Source: Ascidiaceihabitans sp034111945 (GTDB taxonomy: Bacteria > Pseudomonadota > Alphaproteobacteria > Rhodobacterales > Rhodobacteraceae). From it: a stretch of DNA of 64,000 nucleotides. The notes below the pieces were generated by a model. That model worked only from the letters and a program-made list of their open reading frames with translations, searched no databases and had not been told where the DNA came from. Below are positions 18,325 through 26,982 of this stretch, piece after piece. The stretch is taken from NCBI GenBank assembly GCA_047626725.1, contig JBLHSG010000001.1:62001-126000 (forward strand), written 5' to 3'. Both the position numbers and the translations under genes were made by a program. Position 1 is the first letter of the stretch; every line of letters begins with the position of its first letter.

Positions 18325-19277
18325 TAAATCAGGTGGTCCGAAACGGATTTCTTTGCCTTTTGCTGGCGTGCGTGGCTTTGCCTGCCGTGGCTGTTGAACT
18401 GGTTCTGCCGTTGAACGCGCGTAAAACCATTGAACGCAACAGCCCGCTTGATAGTTACGCAGCGCCGTTTGGCCCTTTCAAAAATGGTGCCATCGAAACG
18501 CGGCTGGTCGAGGGCGAAGTGCGCAGATCAGCGTGGAAAATTGCCTCTCCCGGTTTGACGACATTGCAGGTCTTGTCACCCTTGCGCGATCAATTGAGCG
18601 ACGCGGGGTATCAGGTGGTTCTGGATTGCGATCACCGAACGTGTGGCGGCTTTGATTTCCGGTTCGCAACCGAGGTTTTGCCAGCCCCGAATATGTTCGT
18701 GAACATCCGCGCCTACCGGTTTGTGTTGGGTGTGATAGGCGAAACACAAAGCCCCGATCGGGTGGTCGGTTTACTGGTCAGCGCGTCTGACACGGCGTCA
18801 CATGTGCAGGTGATCGAGGCGGGCGATTTAAAAGGCACAGTTGCGGCGATCAAAACCAACGGCAGCGTGCCGACGGCAGATATTTCACAAGGCGCGCGCG
18901 CACCCTTCGAAACGGTCTTGTTGTCCAAGGGATCAATCGTTTTGAAGGGCTTGGATTTTGCCACTGGCACGTCCGATTTGGGGGCAGGGCCGTTTGCCGA
19001 TTTAAGGGCTCTCGCGGCATTTTTGAAATCGCGCGATGACGTGCGCGTGGCATTGGTTGGGCACACAGACAGCGTCGGATCGTTGGGCGGCAATATCGCT
19101 TTGTCCAAAAAACGCGCGGCGTCCGTGCGGGCCCGATTGATTGATACCTACGGTGTGGCTGCAGCGCGTCTGGATGCAGAAGGCATGGGGTATTTGTCAC
19201 CGCTGGCGTCAAATCTGGATCAGACAGGGCGCGACATGAACCGCCGCGTCGAAGCGATTATTCTGCCTTCGAATTAA
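18321..19277 (+). CDS. OmpA-family cell-envelope protein
   Basis: A 318-residue exported protein with an N-terminal signal peptide (NGFLCLLLACVALPAVAVE) and a C-terminal OmpA-like peptidoglycan-binding domain. The diagnostic helix-strand motif is VALVGHTDSVGSLGGNIALS followed by KKRAASVRARL and, at the end, NLDQTGRDMNRRVEAIIL, which binds diaminopimelate. The central region of about 180 residues is a periplasmic beta-rich domain with a probable disulfide (LDCDHRTCGGFD). No beta barrel is evident, so it is probably periplasmic. It is the last gene in its transcript. Confidence 0.87.
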   Translation: MINQVVRNGFLCLLLACVALPAVAVELVLPLNARKTIERNSPLDSYAAPFGPFKNGAIETRLVEGEVRRSAWKIASPGLTTLQVLSPLRDQLSDAGYQVVLDCDHRTCGGFDFRFATEVLPAPNMFVNIRAYRFVLGVIGETQSPDRVVGLLVSASDTASHVQVIEAGDLKGTVAAIKTNGSVPTADISQGARAPFETVLLSKGSIVLKGLDFATGTSDLGAGPFADLRALAAFLKSRDDVRVALVGHTDSVGSLGGNIALSKKRAASVRARLIDTYGVAAARLDAEGMGYLSPLASNLDQTGRDMNRRVEAIILPSN

Positions 19278-19280
19278 CGG

Positions 19281-19310
19281 AAAAATCCCCGATGCGATTG
19301 CACCGGGGGT
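19281..19310 (-). terminator. Probable terminator of the LysR gene
   Basis: On the minus strand, a GC-rich stem (five pairs CCCCG/CGGGG plus flanking pairs and an inner TGC/GCA) is followed by ATTTTT. It lies 46 bp past the lysR stop. On the plus strand it lacks a T run, so it probably does not serve the OmpA-like gene well. Confidence 0.55.
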
Positions 19311-19355
19311 TCAGTTGTTTTCCGAGGGGAGATTGGAAAAATTCGGGTTAAAACC

Positions 19356-20264
19356 CTATGACCAGACCGAGGGGCCTTTTTCGGCAAACTCGTGGACCAA
19401 AAAGTCGATAAAGGCGCGGACCTTGGGCTGTGTGAACCGACCCGGAGGATAGACCGCATAGATGCCTTGGGTTTCGACGGGCAGCTCTGGAATGGCGTCT
19501 TCGACCAATCCTTGGGCCATCGCATCGGCGTACAAGTAGCTAGGCAAATACGCGATCCCAAGACCGGAAATGGCAGCATTCAAAAGCGATTGACCGTCAT
19601 TTACAGACAACCAGCCAGCAGTACGCACTTGGCGTTTTTCACCGGACGGGGCTGTCAATTTCCACATGTTGCCTGACGATTGGTTCGAATAATGCAGCAA
19701 TTTGTGATCATTCAAATCGTCGATTTTTTCAGGGCGACCGTATTTTTCAAAATACGCCGGCGATGCGATCATGCGTTTGTTGGTTTCCGTCAATTTGCGC
19801 GCACGCAGGCTGGAATCTTCTAATTCACCAATGCGCACGGCCATATCAAAGCCTTCGGAAATCAATTCAACGTAGCGATTGTTCAGCACCATATTGACGG
19901 TGATATCCGGAAAATCCTCTAGGAACTCTGACAGCGCGGGGGACAAATGATTAACCCCAAAATCCGTTGCCACAGAAATACGCAACAGGCCAGATGGTGC
20001 GGATTGCATCGATGTGACCAGCGCGTCTGCTTCGCCTGCATCATTCAAAACGCGCCGCGCACGATCGTAATAAGCAAGGCCAATTTCAGTCGGCGATACA
20101 CGGCGTGTTGTCCGGTTCAAAAGGCGCGCACCAAGGCGGGCCTCAAGCGAGGATACGTGTTTTGACACAGCGGACTTTGAAATGCCCATCTTCTTGGCCG
20201 CGTCGGTAAAGCCACCTTGGTCTACGACCGTGGCGAATGCTTCCATTTCAGTAAGGCGGTCCAT
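19356..20264 (-). CDS. LysR-family transcriptional regulator
   Basis: A 302-residue LysR-type regulator. The N-terminal winged helix (MDRLTEMEAFATVVDQGGFTD, then KKMGISKSAVSKHVSSLEARLGARLLNRTTRRV) is of the subgroup often called CrgA/DhcR-like, followed by a periplasmic-binding-protein-like effector domain from about residue 90 (GLLRISVATDFGVNHLSP). The effector is unknown. Neighbours on the plus strand are not regulated in any visible way, and there is no divergent partner: upstream lie about 190 bp and then the anti-sigma gene on the same strand. Confidence 0.88.
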   Translation of the reverse strand: MDRLTEMEAFATVVDQGGFTDAAKKMGISKSAVSKHVSSLEARLGARLLNRTTRRVSPTEIGLAYYDRARRVLNDAGEADALVTSMQSAPSGLLRISVATDFGVNHLSPALSEFLEDFPDITVNMVLNNRYVELISEGFDMAVRIGELEDSSLRARKLTETNKRMIASPAYFEKYGRPEKIDDLNDHKLLHYSNQSSGNMWKLTAPSGEKRQVRTAGWLSVNDGQSLLNAAISGLGIAYLPSYLYADAMAQGLVEDAIPELPVETQGIYAVYPPGRFTQPKVRAFIDFLVHEFAEKGPSVWS

Positions 20265-20457
20265 TGGCCGTTCCCTTCAAATTCCATAAAACGTCTCGTC
20301 TCTTGGACTTTGTATCTGCGCCAATCTGGGCACAAACGGGGCGGGGGTGGGACAATGGCAAGGTTATTACAGGGATCGTTCATGGCAGGGAAACAAAGGA
20401 ACAGTCTGTTTCTAATTGGCGTGATGCCGTCGAATCGCCATTCACATGTCTATTGGG

Positions 20458-21249
20458 TCAGATGTCGGAAACGGTTCCGGTCCATGCTTCAAATGCTTGC
20501 GCTTCGGCTTGGGTCACGTCGCCTTGATCGCCGCCGATCAACAGATACGCAAAGCCATCGCGGTTCCAACTGGCCGCGGCCATACCTTGGATCGTTTCGG
20601 CGGACATCGCTTTGGCGTCTTTGGATTTGGCGGCAATAATACACAGCGCGACAGGCGTGCCATCGGGTCGGGTAAAGGCCAATTGGATAAGCGGCTTGCC
20701 ATTAAAGCCAAGCACCTGCGCGCGTTTGAAATCCAGCCCCTGCACTTGTGGCAGTTGGCTGATGTCGGCGCCAAGTGCGGCTGAAACGGCGGCCAATTGC
20801 GTGACAGCTTCGGCATCGGACAGGATGCTGGTGGCCAATGTGTCGCTGGAATAAAGCGATTGATAGCTGGCAACAACGGCTTTCCAACCCGGCGCTTTGG
20901 GTTCTTCGGGGAACACATCGGGCAAGAATATCATCATCGCAACACCGGCCGCGATGCCGGTTGCGACCAATCCAAAGCTGCTAAGGAAACTGGGCCGGAT
21001 GTTTTTATTCGCGGCCTTAGTGGCGCGTTTTTGGTGTTTTTGTAGATCTGGCATCACCGGCGCATCATCCAGCATCGTGCTAAACATCGTGGTCAATGCC
21101 GCCTTGTCGATGTCCAAACCAGCGATCTGTTCGGCCAAGGCATCATTGGTTTCCAACGCGGCATCAATTGCGGCGCACAGGTTTTCGCCCGCTTCCCCAT
21201 CCAGGTAGGCGGTCAATTGTTCGTCTGTGAACTGTGCCTCATGGGTCAT
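20458..21249 (-). CDS. Anti-sigma factor (membrane-anchored)
   Basis: A 263-residue single-pass membrane protein encoded immediately after an ECF sigma factor. The N-terminus FTDEQLTAYLDGEA is the zinc-less anti-sigma-domain-like opening, a membrane helix follows (LVATGIAAGVAMMIFLPDVF, about residues 93-113), and the C-terminal 150 residues are periplasmic. It would hold the sigma factor inactive until an envelope signal releases it. The start overlaps the sigma stop by ATGA, giving a fixed stoichiometry. The role follows from the domain layout and context; the signal is not known. Confidence 0.83.
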   Translation of the reverse strand: MTHEAQFTDEQLTAYLDGEAGENLCAAIDAALETNDALAEQIAGLDIDKAALTTMFSTMLDDAPVMPDLQKHQKRATKAANKNIRPSFLSSFGLVATGIAAGVAMMIFLPDVFPEEPKAPGWKAVVASYQSLYSSDTLATSILSDAEAVTQLAAVSAALGADISQLPQVQGLDFKRAQVLGFNGKPLIQLAFTRPDGTPVALCIIAAKSKDAKAMSAETIQGMAAASWNRDGFAYLLIGGDQGDVTQAEAQAFEAWTGTVSDI

Positions 21250-21773
21250 TTTGCGTGCCCTTTGCTGACGTCCGTGCCAGCGTCGTTTTTCTGATCTTCG
21301 TCTGTTGGCATTGCGGCTGCAATTACGCGGCGCGCGGCTGCAAGACGGCTCATCACGGTTCCAATCGGGATTTCCATGATGTTGGCGGCTTCTTTGTAAC
21401 TGAACCCTTCGACGTAGACCAAAAGCACCGACTGGCGCTGGCCAACTGGCAATGCGTTCACCTTAGATAACACGTCACGCGCAAAAATATTCGTTTCTGA
21501 ATCGGGTTTTTCATCGCGCAGGTCCACGTCTTCGACAGGAACGACACCGCCACCAACCCGGACTTTGCGTGATCGCAGTTCATTCAGCCAAACCCGCTGC
21601 GCCATGCGAAACATCCAGCGATCCAGATGCGTGCCTGCCTCGAACTTGTCAGCCTGTTCAATGGCGCGCAGGCAGGTGGCTTGGGCCAGATCATCTGCCC
21701 AGTCGCGTTGTCCGGTTACGGCCATGCAATAGCGCCACAAGCGCGGGAAGACCGCGTTCATATCGTTGTGCAC
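21246..21773 (-). CDS. ECF-type RNA polymerase sigma factor
   Basis: A 175-residue group 4 sigma factor. Region 2 is LWRYCMAVTGQRDWADDLAQATCLRAIEQ..KF followed by WMFRMAQRVWLNELRSRK; region 4 is LPVGQRQSVLLVYVEGFSYKEAANIMEIPIGTVMSRLAAARRVI, with the DNA-reading helix at the end. There is no region 3. Start is GTG 21773 (a stop lies in frame upstream; an ATG at 21761 is the alternative). It is coupled to the anti-sigma gene at 20458. I could not recognise a matching autoregulatory promoter in the 71 bp before it. Confidence 0.9.
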   Translation of the reverse strand: MHNDMNAVFPRLWRYCMAVTGQRDWADDLAQATCLRAIEQADKFEAGTHLDRWMFRMAQRVWLNELRSRKVRVGGGVVPVEDVDLRDEKPDSETNIFARDVLSKVNALPVGQRQSVLLVYVEGFSYKEAANIMEIPIGTVMSRLAAARRVIAAAMPTDEDQKNDAGTDVSKGHAK

Positions 21774-21844
21774 TTGGGCTTGTGACTCGGGTGAAATGGC
21801 GTGGCGTCCTAATTGTTGAACAAAGTGTTAGCTGAGTGGACCAG

Positions 21845-22780
21845 CTATATCCAGCGCAACCATCGCAGTGCAGCCATTAGGGCGACACCAAGGGCCGCCA
21901 TGCCAAGACACAAAACAGTAAACGCCATGGGGCTGTCGACGCCGGGCATGCCGCCGACGTTCACGCCAAAGACGCCGGTTAAAAACCCCAAGGGCAAAAA
22001 CACCGCCGCGACAATCGACAAAACATAACTGTTGCGCCCGTGTGCCGCGCTGGTTTGGCTGTCATGCTGGTCTTGAAGCGCGCCTAAACGCCCGTTCAAC
22101 GCATCCAGTTCTTCGACGTGCAGGATCGTTTGATTGGCGACTTCGCGTTGGGCGGCACTGTCACCGTTCAAGGCAAGGATCGCATCGCTCAGGCGCAGCA
22201 ATGCCTCTTTTTGTGGACCTAGATAGCGACGCAGGCGGATAGCTTGGCGGCGCAATTCACCCATGTCAGGGGGCAGGGTGACGACATTGTCGCTTTGCGC
22301 TTCTTCGATTTGTTCGACGCGTTCTGCCAAATCAAAAACCACATCCTGAACGCGGCGGGTCAGCGCGTCTGACAGCACCTGAATGAATTCACCAGACGAT
22401 GCAGGGGCGGTCCCGTTTTCGCAGGCCTTGCGCAGATCATCGAGGGCAAACACCTTGCGCACCCGCACAGACACGATGGTTTTTTCGGTGACCCAAAGAC
22501 GCACAGCAACCATCTGGTCCGCAGGACCATCACGGTTTAAATTGACGCCACGCAAGTTCAAAACCAGGCCGCCATCCTGACGATCACAGCGTGGTCGGGT
22601 TTGTGATTGCAGCAATGCGGCGGCTGGCAATTCGGGAATGTGGGCCGCAGCCCAATCCGCCAAATCCGGATCGCTCAGGTCAAAATGTAGCCAACGATAG
22701 CCACTGTCACCGGTGGGTGCAGTGTCGTGAACGGGCGTTGCTGTCCGGTCGGGGGCGATGTCAAAAGCGCAAAGTGGCAT
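21845..22780 (-). CDS. zntB: ZntB/CorA-family divalent-cation transporter
   Basis: A 311-residue member of the CorA superfamily with the long cytoplasmic funnel at the N-terminus and two C-terminal membrane helices. The selectivity loop reads TGVFGVNVGGMPGVDSPMAF: the GVNVGGMPG form is that of ZntB zinc transporters, rather than the GMN of magnesium CorA. The family opening is GYRWLHFDLSDPDLADW. It would move zinc, probably outward or proton-coupled; direction is debated for the family. It is a single gene with about 70 bp on either side. Confidence 0.87.
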   Translation of the reverse strand: MPLCAFDIAPDRTATPVHDTAPTGDSGYRWLHFDLSDPDLADWAAAHIPELPAAALLQSQTRPRCDRQDGGLVLNLRGVNLNRDGPADQMVAVRLWVTEKTIVSVRVRKVFALDDLRKACENGTAPASSGEFIQVLSDALTRRVQDVVFDLAERVEQIEEAQSDNVVTLPPDMGELRRQAIRLRRYLGPQKEALLRLSDAILALNGDSAAQREVANQTILHVEELDALNGRLGALQDQHDSQTSAAHGRNSYVLSIVAAVFLPLGFLTGVFGVNVGGMPGVDSPMAFTVLCLGMAALGVALMAALRWLRWI

Positions 22781-22833
22781 GGTGGGCGAGGTCCTGTGGT
22801 GATCCCGCCCAGTTTGCCTGATTGCGTGGCCGC

Positions 22834-24861
22834 TTACAACGTGGCTGCGAGGCGGGTGCCCTGATCAATCGCGCGCTTGGCGTCAAGTTCGGCTGCGACG
22901 TCTGCGCCGCCGATCACGTGGCATGAAATGCCCTTGGCCTCCAGATCATCCGCAAGCGTGCGTTGCGAGATTTGACCGGCGCACATGACGATTGTGTCGA
23001 CTTCGATCAATGTCGGGTTTTCGCGGGCTTCGCCAAAGGACACGTGCAGGCCTGCGTCATCAATGCGTTCGTAATTTACGCCGCCAACAAAATTCACGTC
23101 CTTCATTTTCAACGCTGCGCGGTGAATCCAGCCTGTGGTCTTGCCCAAGCCCTTGCCGTGCTTTTGTGCCTTGCGTTGCAGCAACGTGATTTCGCGTGCG
23201 GGGGCGTGGGGTTTTGGACCCTCCGGTGCCAAACCGCCACGATTGTCGGCGGGGTCAGTAACGCCCCATTCGGTCATCCACATTGGCAGGTCTTCGGTTG
23301 GGCTTTTGCCTTCGTGCGCGAGGAATTCCGAAACGTCAAAACCGATGCCGCCTGCGCCGATAACTGCGACGCGTTTGCCGACAGGTGCCTTGTGGCGCAG
23401 CACGTCGATGTAGCTGAGGACGTTTGCGCCGTCTTGGCCCGGAATTGCGGTGTCGCGTGGGATGACGCCGGTGGCCACGATTACTTCGTCAAAGCCTGTC
23501 AGATCGTCTGCGGATACTTCGCGGCCCAATTCGACCGTGATGCCCATGTCCGCGACCATGGTGCGGTACCAATCAACAAGACCCCAGAATTCTTCTTTGC
23601 CGGGGACCTGTTTGGCCATGTTTAACTGGCCGCCAATTTCGTCTGATTTATCAAAGATCGTCACGGTGTGACCGCGTTCGGTCGCAGCCATCGCGGTGGA
23701 TAGGCCCGCAGGACCCGCGCCAACGATCGCGATTTTCTTGTTCGTTTTGACCGGTTCAATGACCAGTTCGGTTTCGTAACACGCACGCGGGTTCACGAGG
23801 CAGGATGAAATCTTGCCGCCAAATGTGTGATCGAGACACGCTTGGTTACAGGCGATACACGGGGCGATCTGGTCGGCTTTGCCAGTCATCGCCTTGGACA
23901 CAAAATGCGCGTCTGCCAGCATCGGGCGCGCCATCGACACCATGTCGGCGCAACCTGTCGCGAGGACGTCTTCGCCAACTTCGGGAGTGTTGATGCGGTT
24001 CGACGTGATGATCGGGATGTTGACCTGACCCATCAGTTTTTTGGTGACCCATGCAAAGGCCGCGCGGGGCACTGATGTGGCGATTGTCGGGATGCGGGCC
24101 TCGTGCCAGCCGATGCCAGTGTTGATGATTGTCGCGCCGGCTTTCTCGACTTCTTTGGCCAGTTGTACGACCTCGTCATGGGTTGATCCATTGGGGATCA
24201 GATCGATCATCGACAGGCGGTAAATGATGATAAAATCGTCGCCAACTGCGGCGCGTGTGCGGCGCACAACTTCGATCGGCAGGCGCATGCGGTTTTCGTA
24301 TGATCCGCCCCAGCGGTCCGTGCGTTTGTTGGTGTGGGTGACGAGGAACTGATTAAGAAAGTACCCTTCGGAGCCCATGATTTCGACGCCATCATACCCT
24401 GCTTTGCGTGCGCGGGCGGCCGTATCTGCGATGTCCTGAATTTGTTTTTCGATGCCGTCCTCGTCCAATTCAGCTGGTGGAAACGGCGAGATCGGGGATT
24501 TTACTGGCGACGGCGCAACACACATCGGGCCATAGGCATAGCGGCCAGCGTGCAGGATTTGCATCGCGATTTTGCCACCTGCCTCGTGCACACGGTCCGT
24601 GACGATCGAATGGTTTTCCACATCTTGATCCGTGGTCATCATCGCGGCACCCGGCAAAACGGAGCCTTCCAAATTCGGGCCAATTCCGCCAGTGACCATC
24701 AAGCCCACTTCGCCGCGCGCACGTTCAGCGTAAAATTCAGCGACGCGGTTCCAGTCTTTGGTTTCTTCAAGACCGGTGTGCATCGATCCCATCAGCACGC
24801 GATTTTTCAACGTGGTAAAGCCAAGATCGAGCGGGGCAAGCAGGTGTGGATAGGCGGACAT
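22834..24861 (-). CDS. fadH: NADPH-dependent 2,4-dienoyl-CoA reductase (FadH-like, Old Yellow Enzyme family)
   Basis: A 675-residue flavo-iron-sulfur enzyme, matching the roughly 670 residues of FadH, which reduces 2,4-dienoyl-CoA during beta-oxidation of unsaturated fatty acids. An FMN-binding TIM barrel (LLAPLDLGFTTLKNRVLMGS; GYDGVEIMGSEGYFLNQFL) occupies residues 1-340. The 4Fe-4S cysteines are CIACNQACLDHTF and CLVNPRAC at about 335-355. An FAD fold (KIAIVGAGPAGLSTAMAA) and an NADPH fold (RVAVIGAGGIGFDVSEFL) follow. Related trimethylamine dehydrogenase shares the layout, but C-terminal details (GWIHRAALKMKDVNFVGGV) favour FadH. It is transcribed alone. Confidence 0.9.
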   Translation of the reverse strand: MSAYPHLLAPLDLGFTTLKNRVLMGSMHTGLEETKDWNRVAEFYAERARGEVGLMVTGGIGPNLEGSVLPGAAMMTTDQDVENHSIVTDRVHEAGGKIAMQILHAGRYAYGPMCVAPSPVKSPISPFPPAELDEDGIEKQIQDIADTAARARKAGYDGVEIMGSEGYFLNQFLVTHTNKRTDRWGGSYENRMRLPIEVVRRTRAAVGDDFIIIYRLSMIDLIPNGSTHDEVVQLAKEVEKAGATIINTGIGWHEARIPTIATSVPRAAFAWVTKKLMGQVNIPIITSNRINTPEVGEDVLATGCADMVSMARPMLADAHFVSKAMTGKADQIAPCIACNQACLDHTFGGKISSCLVNPRACYETELVIEPVKTNKKIAIVGAGPAGLSTAMAATERGHTVTIFDKSDEIGGQLNMAKQVPGKEEFWGLVDWYRTMVADMGITVELGREVSADDLTGFDEVIVATGVIPRDTAIPGQDGANVLSYIDVLRHKAPVGKRVAVIGAGGIGFDVSEFLAHEGKSPTEDLPMWMTEWGVTDPADNRGGLAPEGPKPHAPAREITLLQRKAQKHGKGLGKTTGWIHRAALKMKDVNFVGGVNYERIDDAGLHVSFGEARENPTLIEVDTIVMCAGQISQRTLADDLEAKGISCHVIGGADVAAELDAKRAIDQGTRLAATL

Positions 24862-24951
24862 TGTGACGGCTCCCTTAAATACGCGTTGTAAGGTAGATCG
24901 CCCAAAGCCCGTGTCGATGTCACGAACAACCCTACGTCATGCGGTTTTGCG

Positions 24952-25353
24952 CTAGCTGTGGTCAGCGGCGATCTGCGAAATTACGGCCAATGCATCGTGT
25001 TCGCGCCCATCTGGAACAAACAGATGATCGTGGAAAAAACCCGCAACAGGGTTCACGCCCATGTTGTGTTTGGCAAGTTCGGTGGCGATACGCGCGATAA
25101 ACCCGACAGCCTCAAGCGCGGAATGGATGTTCAACGTGATCATGCGGCACGGAAATTCAAAGGGCAGGGCGTGCGCATCTGCGTCGTCTTTGGTCAGGAT
25201 CAGCGTCATGCCCTCGGCTTCTTGAAACATCATGCGCGGTGTCAGCCCGTCAGGCATTTTGCGATCCTGAAGGGTCACAAACACAAACAAATCGTCGATC
25301 AGATCGGCGCTCATGGATGCCAGCAGGGTGTTCAAATTGGTTTCGCCGCTCAT
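24952..25353 (-). CDS. ACT-domain-containing protein (ACT_3 type)
   Basis: A 133-residue small cytosolic protein with the look of the tandem-ACT DUF2000/ACT_3 group: TLILTKDDADAHALPFEFPCRMITLNIHSALEAVGFIARIATELAKHNMGVNPVAGFFHDHLFVP. Such proteins are thought to bind amino acids; no enzymatic domain is attached. The open frame extends upstream to 25542, but the ATG at 25353 has AAAGGA seven bases before it. It diverges from rppH across 60 bp. Confidence 0.8.
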   Translation of the reverse strand: MSGETNLNTLLASMSADLIDDLFVFVTLQDRKMPDGLTPRMMFQEAEGMTLILTKDDADAHALPFEFPCRMITLNIHSALEAVGFIARIATELAKHNMGVNPVAGFFHDHLFVPDGREHDALAVISQIAADHS

Positions 25354-25413
25354 GTGCTGTCCTTTGTTCGTGTACGTGTTACACCGTTTTCTAATATCAC
25401 GAGGAACGCGCCC

Positions 25414-25896
25414 ATGACACCCGAACAGATAGCCAAACTGCCTTATCGCCGCAATGTTGGTGTGATGGTTTTGAATGAACACGGCGAGGTCTTTGTCGGG
25501 CAGCGTCGCGACAATGCTGTGGCCGCATGGCAGATGCCTCAAGGCGGGATCGACAAGGGCGAAGACGCCGAAACCGCCGCCCTACGCGAGTTGGAAGAAG
25601 AGACAGGGATTTCACCGGATTTGGTCGATATCATCGCGGTCAGTCAGGCGTGGATCCCGTACGAACTGCCCCATGATCTGGTCCCGAAACTGTGGAAGGG
25701 GCGCTATCGCGGTCAGGAACAAAAATGGTTCTTGATGCAGTTCAAAGGCAGCGACAAAGACGTGAATATCCAGACCGAACACCCTGAGTTTTCCGAATGG
25801 CGCTGGCTGAACTCCGCCGATCTGGTCAACAACATTGTACCGTTCAAGCGCGATGTTTATGTTTCTGTCCTAGAGGAATTCAAAGAGTATTTGTAA
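25414..25896 (+). CDS. rppH: RNA pyrophosphohydrolase
   Basis: A 160-residue Nudix hydrolase that removes pyrophosphate from the 5' end of triphosphorylated RNAs, opening them to RNase E, and can also act on dinucleoside polyphosphates. The N-terminus LPYRRNVGVMVLNEHGEVFVG and WQMPQGGIDKGEDAE with RELEEETGI form the Nudix box; LPHDLVPKLWKGRYRGQEQKW is specific to RppH/IalA. The ATG at 25414 follows GAGGAA at a normal distance and gives the standard family length. The stop overlaps the ATG of the next gene (TAATG). Confidence 0.94.
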   Translation: MTPEQIAKLPYRRNVGVMVLNEHGEVFVGQRRDNAVAAWQMPQGGIDKGEDAETAALRELEEETGISPDLVDIIAVSQAWIPYELPHDLVPKLWKGRYRGQEQKWFLMQFKGSDKDVNIQTEHPEFSEWRWLNSADLVNNIVPFKRDVYVSVLEEFKEYL

Positions 25897-26375
25897 TGCG
25901 CCTGATTGCGATTGTCCTATCCATGTTGGTTCCGGCCCAAGCCATGGCCCTGTCATGTGTGCGCCCAACCGTCGAACGCAGCTTTGCGCAGGCGCAGGCG
26001 TCTGATGACTATTACGCGGTTGTGCGGGGTCGTCTGACCTTTGATGAAAGCAAAATTCCCAAGACGCAGCTCAATTCAAATGATGCGCCGGAGTTGACGA
26101 AAATTCCTGCAACGATGTCGGGTTCATCGCTGTCTCAGGCCGGTTTCAAAACGCCGTTTGATCGCAAAATCACCATCGAATTGCGTTGTTTTGGCCCCTG
26201 GTGCGGGTCTGCTGTCAGCGGGTCTGAATATCTGGGGTTTATGAAAAACACGGCGTCAGGATACGCGCTTAGCATTGATCCTTGTCAGTCGCAGGTGTTT
26301 CCAGAACCAACGCCGCAGATGCTGGACGCTGTGACAGATTGCTTAAATGGGGCCGCGTGCAGCCCCAAATACTAG
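25896..26375 (+). CDS. Secreted protein of unknown function, possible TIMP/netrin-like fold
   Basis: A 159-residue exported protein: a signal peptide (MRLIAIVLSMLVPAQAMA) is followed directly by a cysteine (LSCVRPTVERSFAQAQASDDYYAVVRG). A mature protein opening with Cys, then an alanine-rich stretch and a strand VVRGRLTF, resembles bacterial TIMP/netrin-like domains; that likeness is weak and judged by eye. Five further cysteines (ELRCFGPWCG, DPCQSQ, DCLNGAACS) suggest disulfides. It overlaps the rppH stop by one base (TAATG), so it is co-expressed, though no functional link is evident. Confidence 0.7.
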   Translation: MRLIAIVLSMLVPAQAMALSCVRPTVERSFAQAQASDDYYAVVRGRLTFDESKIPKTQLNSNDAPELTKIPATMSGSSLSQAGFKTPFDRKITIELRCFGPWCGSAVSGSEYLGFMKNTASGYALSIDPCQSQVFPEPTPQMLDAVTDCLNGAACSPKY

Positions 26376-26388
26376 TAAGACCCGCAGA

Positions 26389-26979
26389 TCAAAGCATCGG
26401 CAGATGCGGTGCCAAGGTGGGATCCCAGTCATGGGATTTACGGGGATCATCAAAAATTTCGACTTTGCGTTTGATCGGGGTAAACCCACTGCGCGTGTAA
26501 AACTGCATCGCCTGTTGGCTGTCACCAGTGCAGGTGTGCACGTGAAAACGGTCGATCGGTTGTGCCCACGCATTTTCGATCGCGGTGTTCATCAGGAACC
26601 GACCTGCACCTGACCCGATCAACGCAGTTGTCAGCCCAAAGAACAAAAGCTCGCATTCGCCTTTGGTGCGAAAATCCAATTCCAGCAAGGCTTCGTCTTT
26701 GCCATCTTTGGTCAGCGTCCAGATGTGCACGTCCTTGTCCTGAATGATCGCCGTTAGATCATCGTCAGACAGCAACGTGCGCGACAGCCACAACCAATCG
26801 TCGCCGACCCGGGAAAATATCGAACGATACCAGTCAACGTCGGGCACATCGATACGTTTCAGGGTCACGCCAGAGGGCACGTTCACAGGCCGGACATCGG
26901 CCTGCGCGCGCATTTCCAGCTGTGTGACAACAACTGCCAGTTTGTCATTTGCGACGTCGTGATATCCGTCCGTCAGCAT
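26389..26979 (-). CDS. GNAT-family N-acetyltransferase
   Basis: A 196-residue acetyltransferase. The acetyl-CoA site is in the segment ELLFFGLTTALIGSGAGRFLMNTAIENAW, with the G-x-G-x-A-G loop followed by RFHVHTCTGDSQQAMQFYTRSGFTPIKRKVEIFDDP, the typical strand and C-terminal helix. The N-terminus (KLAVVVTQLEMRAQ) is a beta-alpha start domain. The target is unknown. Its start lies 3 bp past the stop of the adenosine-kinase-like gene, so it is the last gene of a nth-pfkB-GNAT unit. Confidence 0.85.
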   Translation of the reverse strand: MLTDGYHDVANDKLAVVVTQLEMRAQADVRPVNVPSGVTLKRIDVPDVDWYRSIFSRVGDDWLWLSRTLLSDDDLTAIIQDKDVHIWTLTKDGKDEALLELDFRTKGECELLFFGLTTALIGSGAGRFLMNTAIENAWAQPIDRFHVHTCTGDSQQAMQFYTRSGFTPIKRKVEIFDDPRKSHDWDPTLAPHLPML

Positions 26980-26982
26980 GGG

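Noticed and set aside
22963..23625. Open frame of about 220 codons antisense to fadH
   Set aside because: Opposite the cofactor domains of FadH; composition and lack of ribosome site mark it as a shadow.
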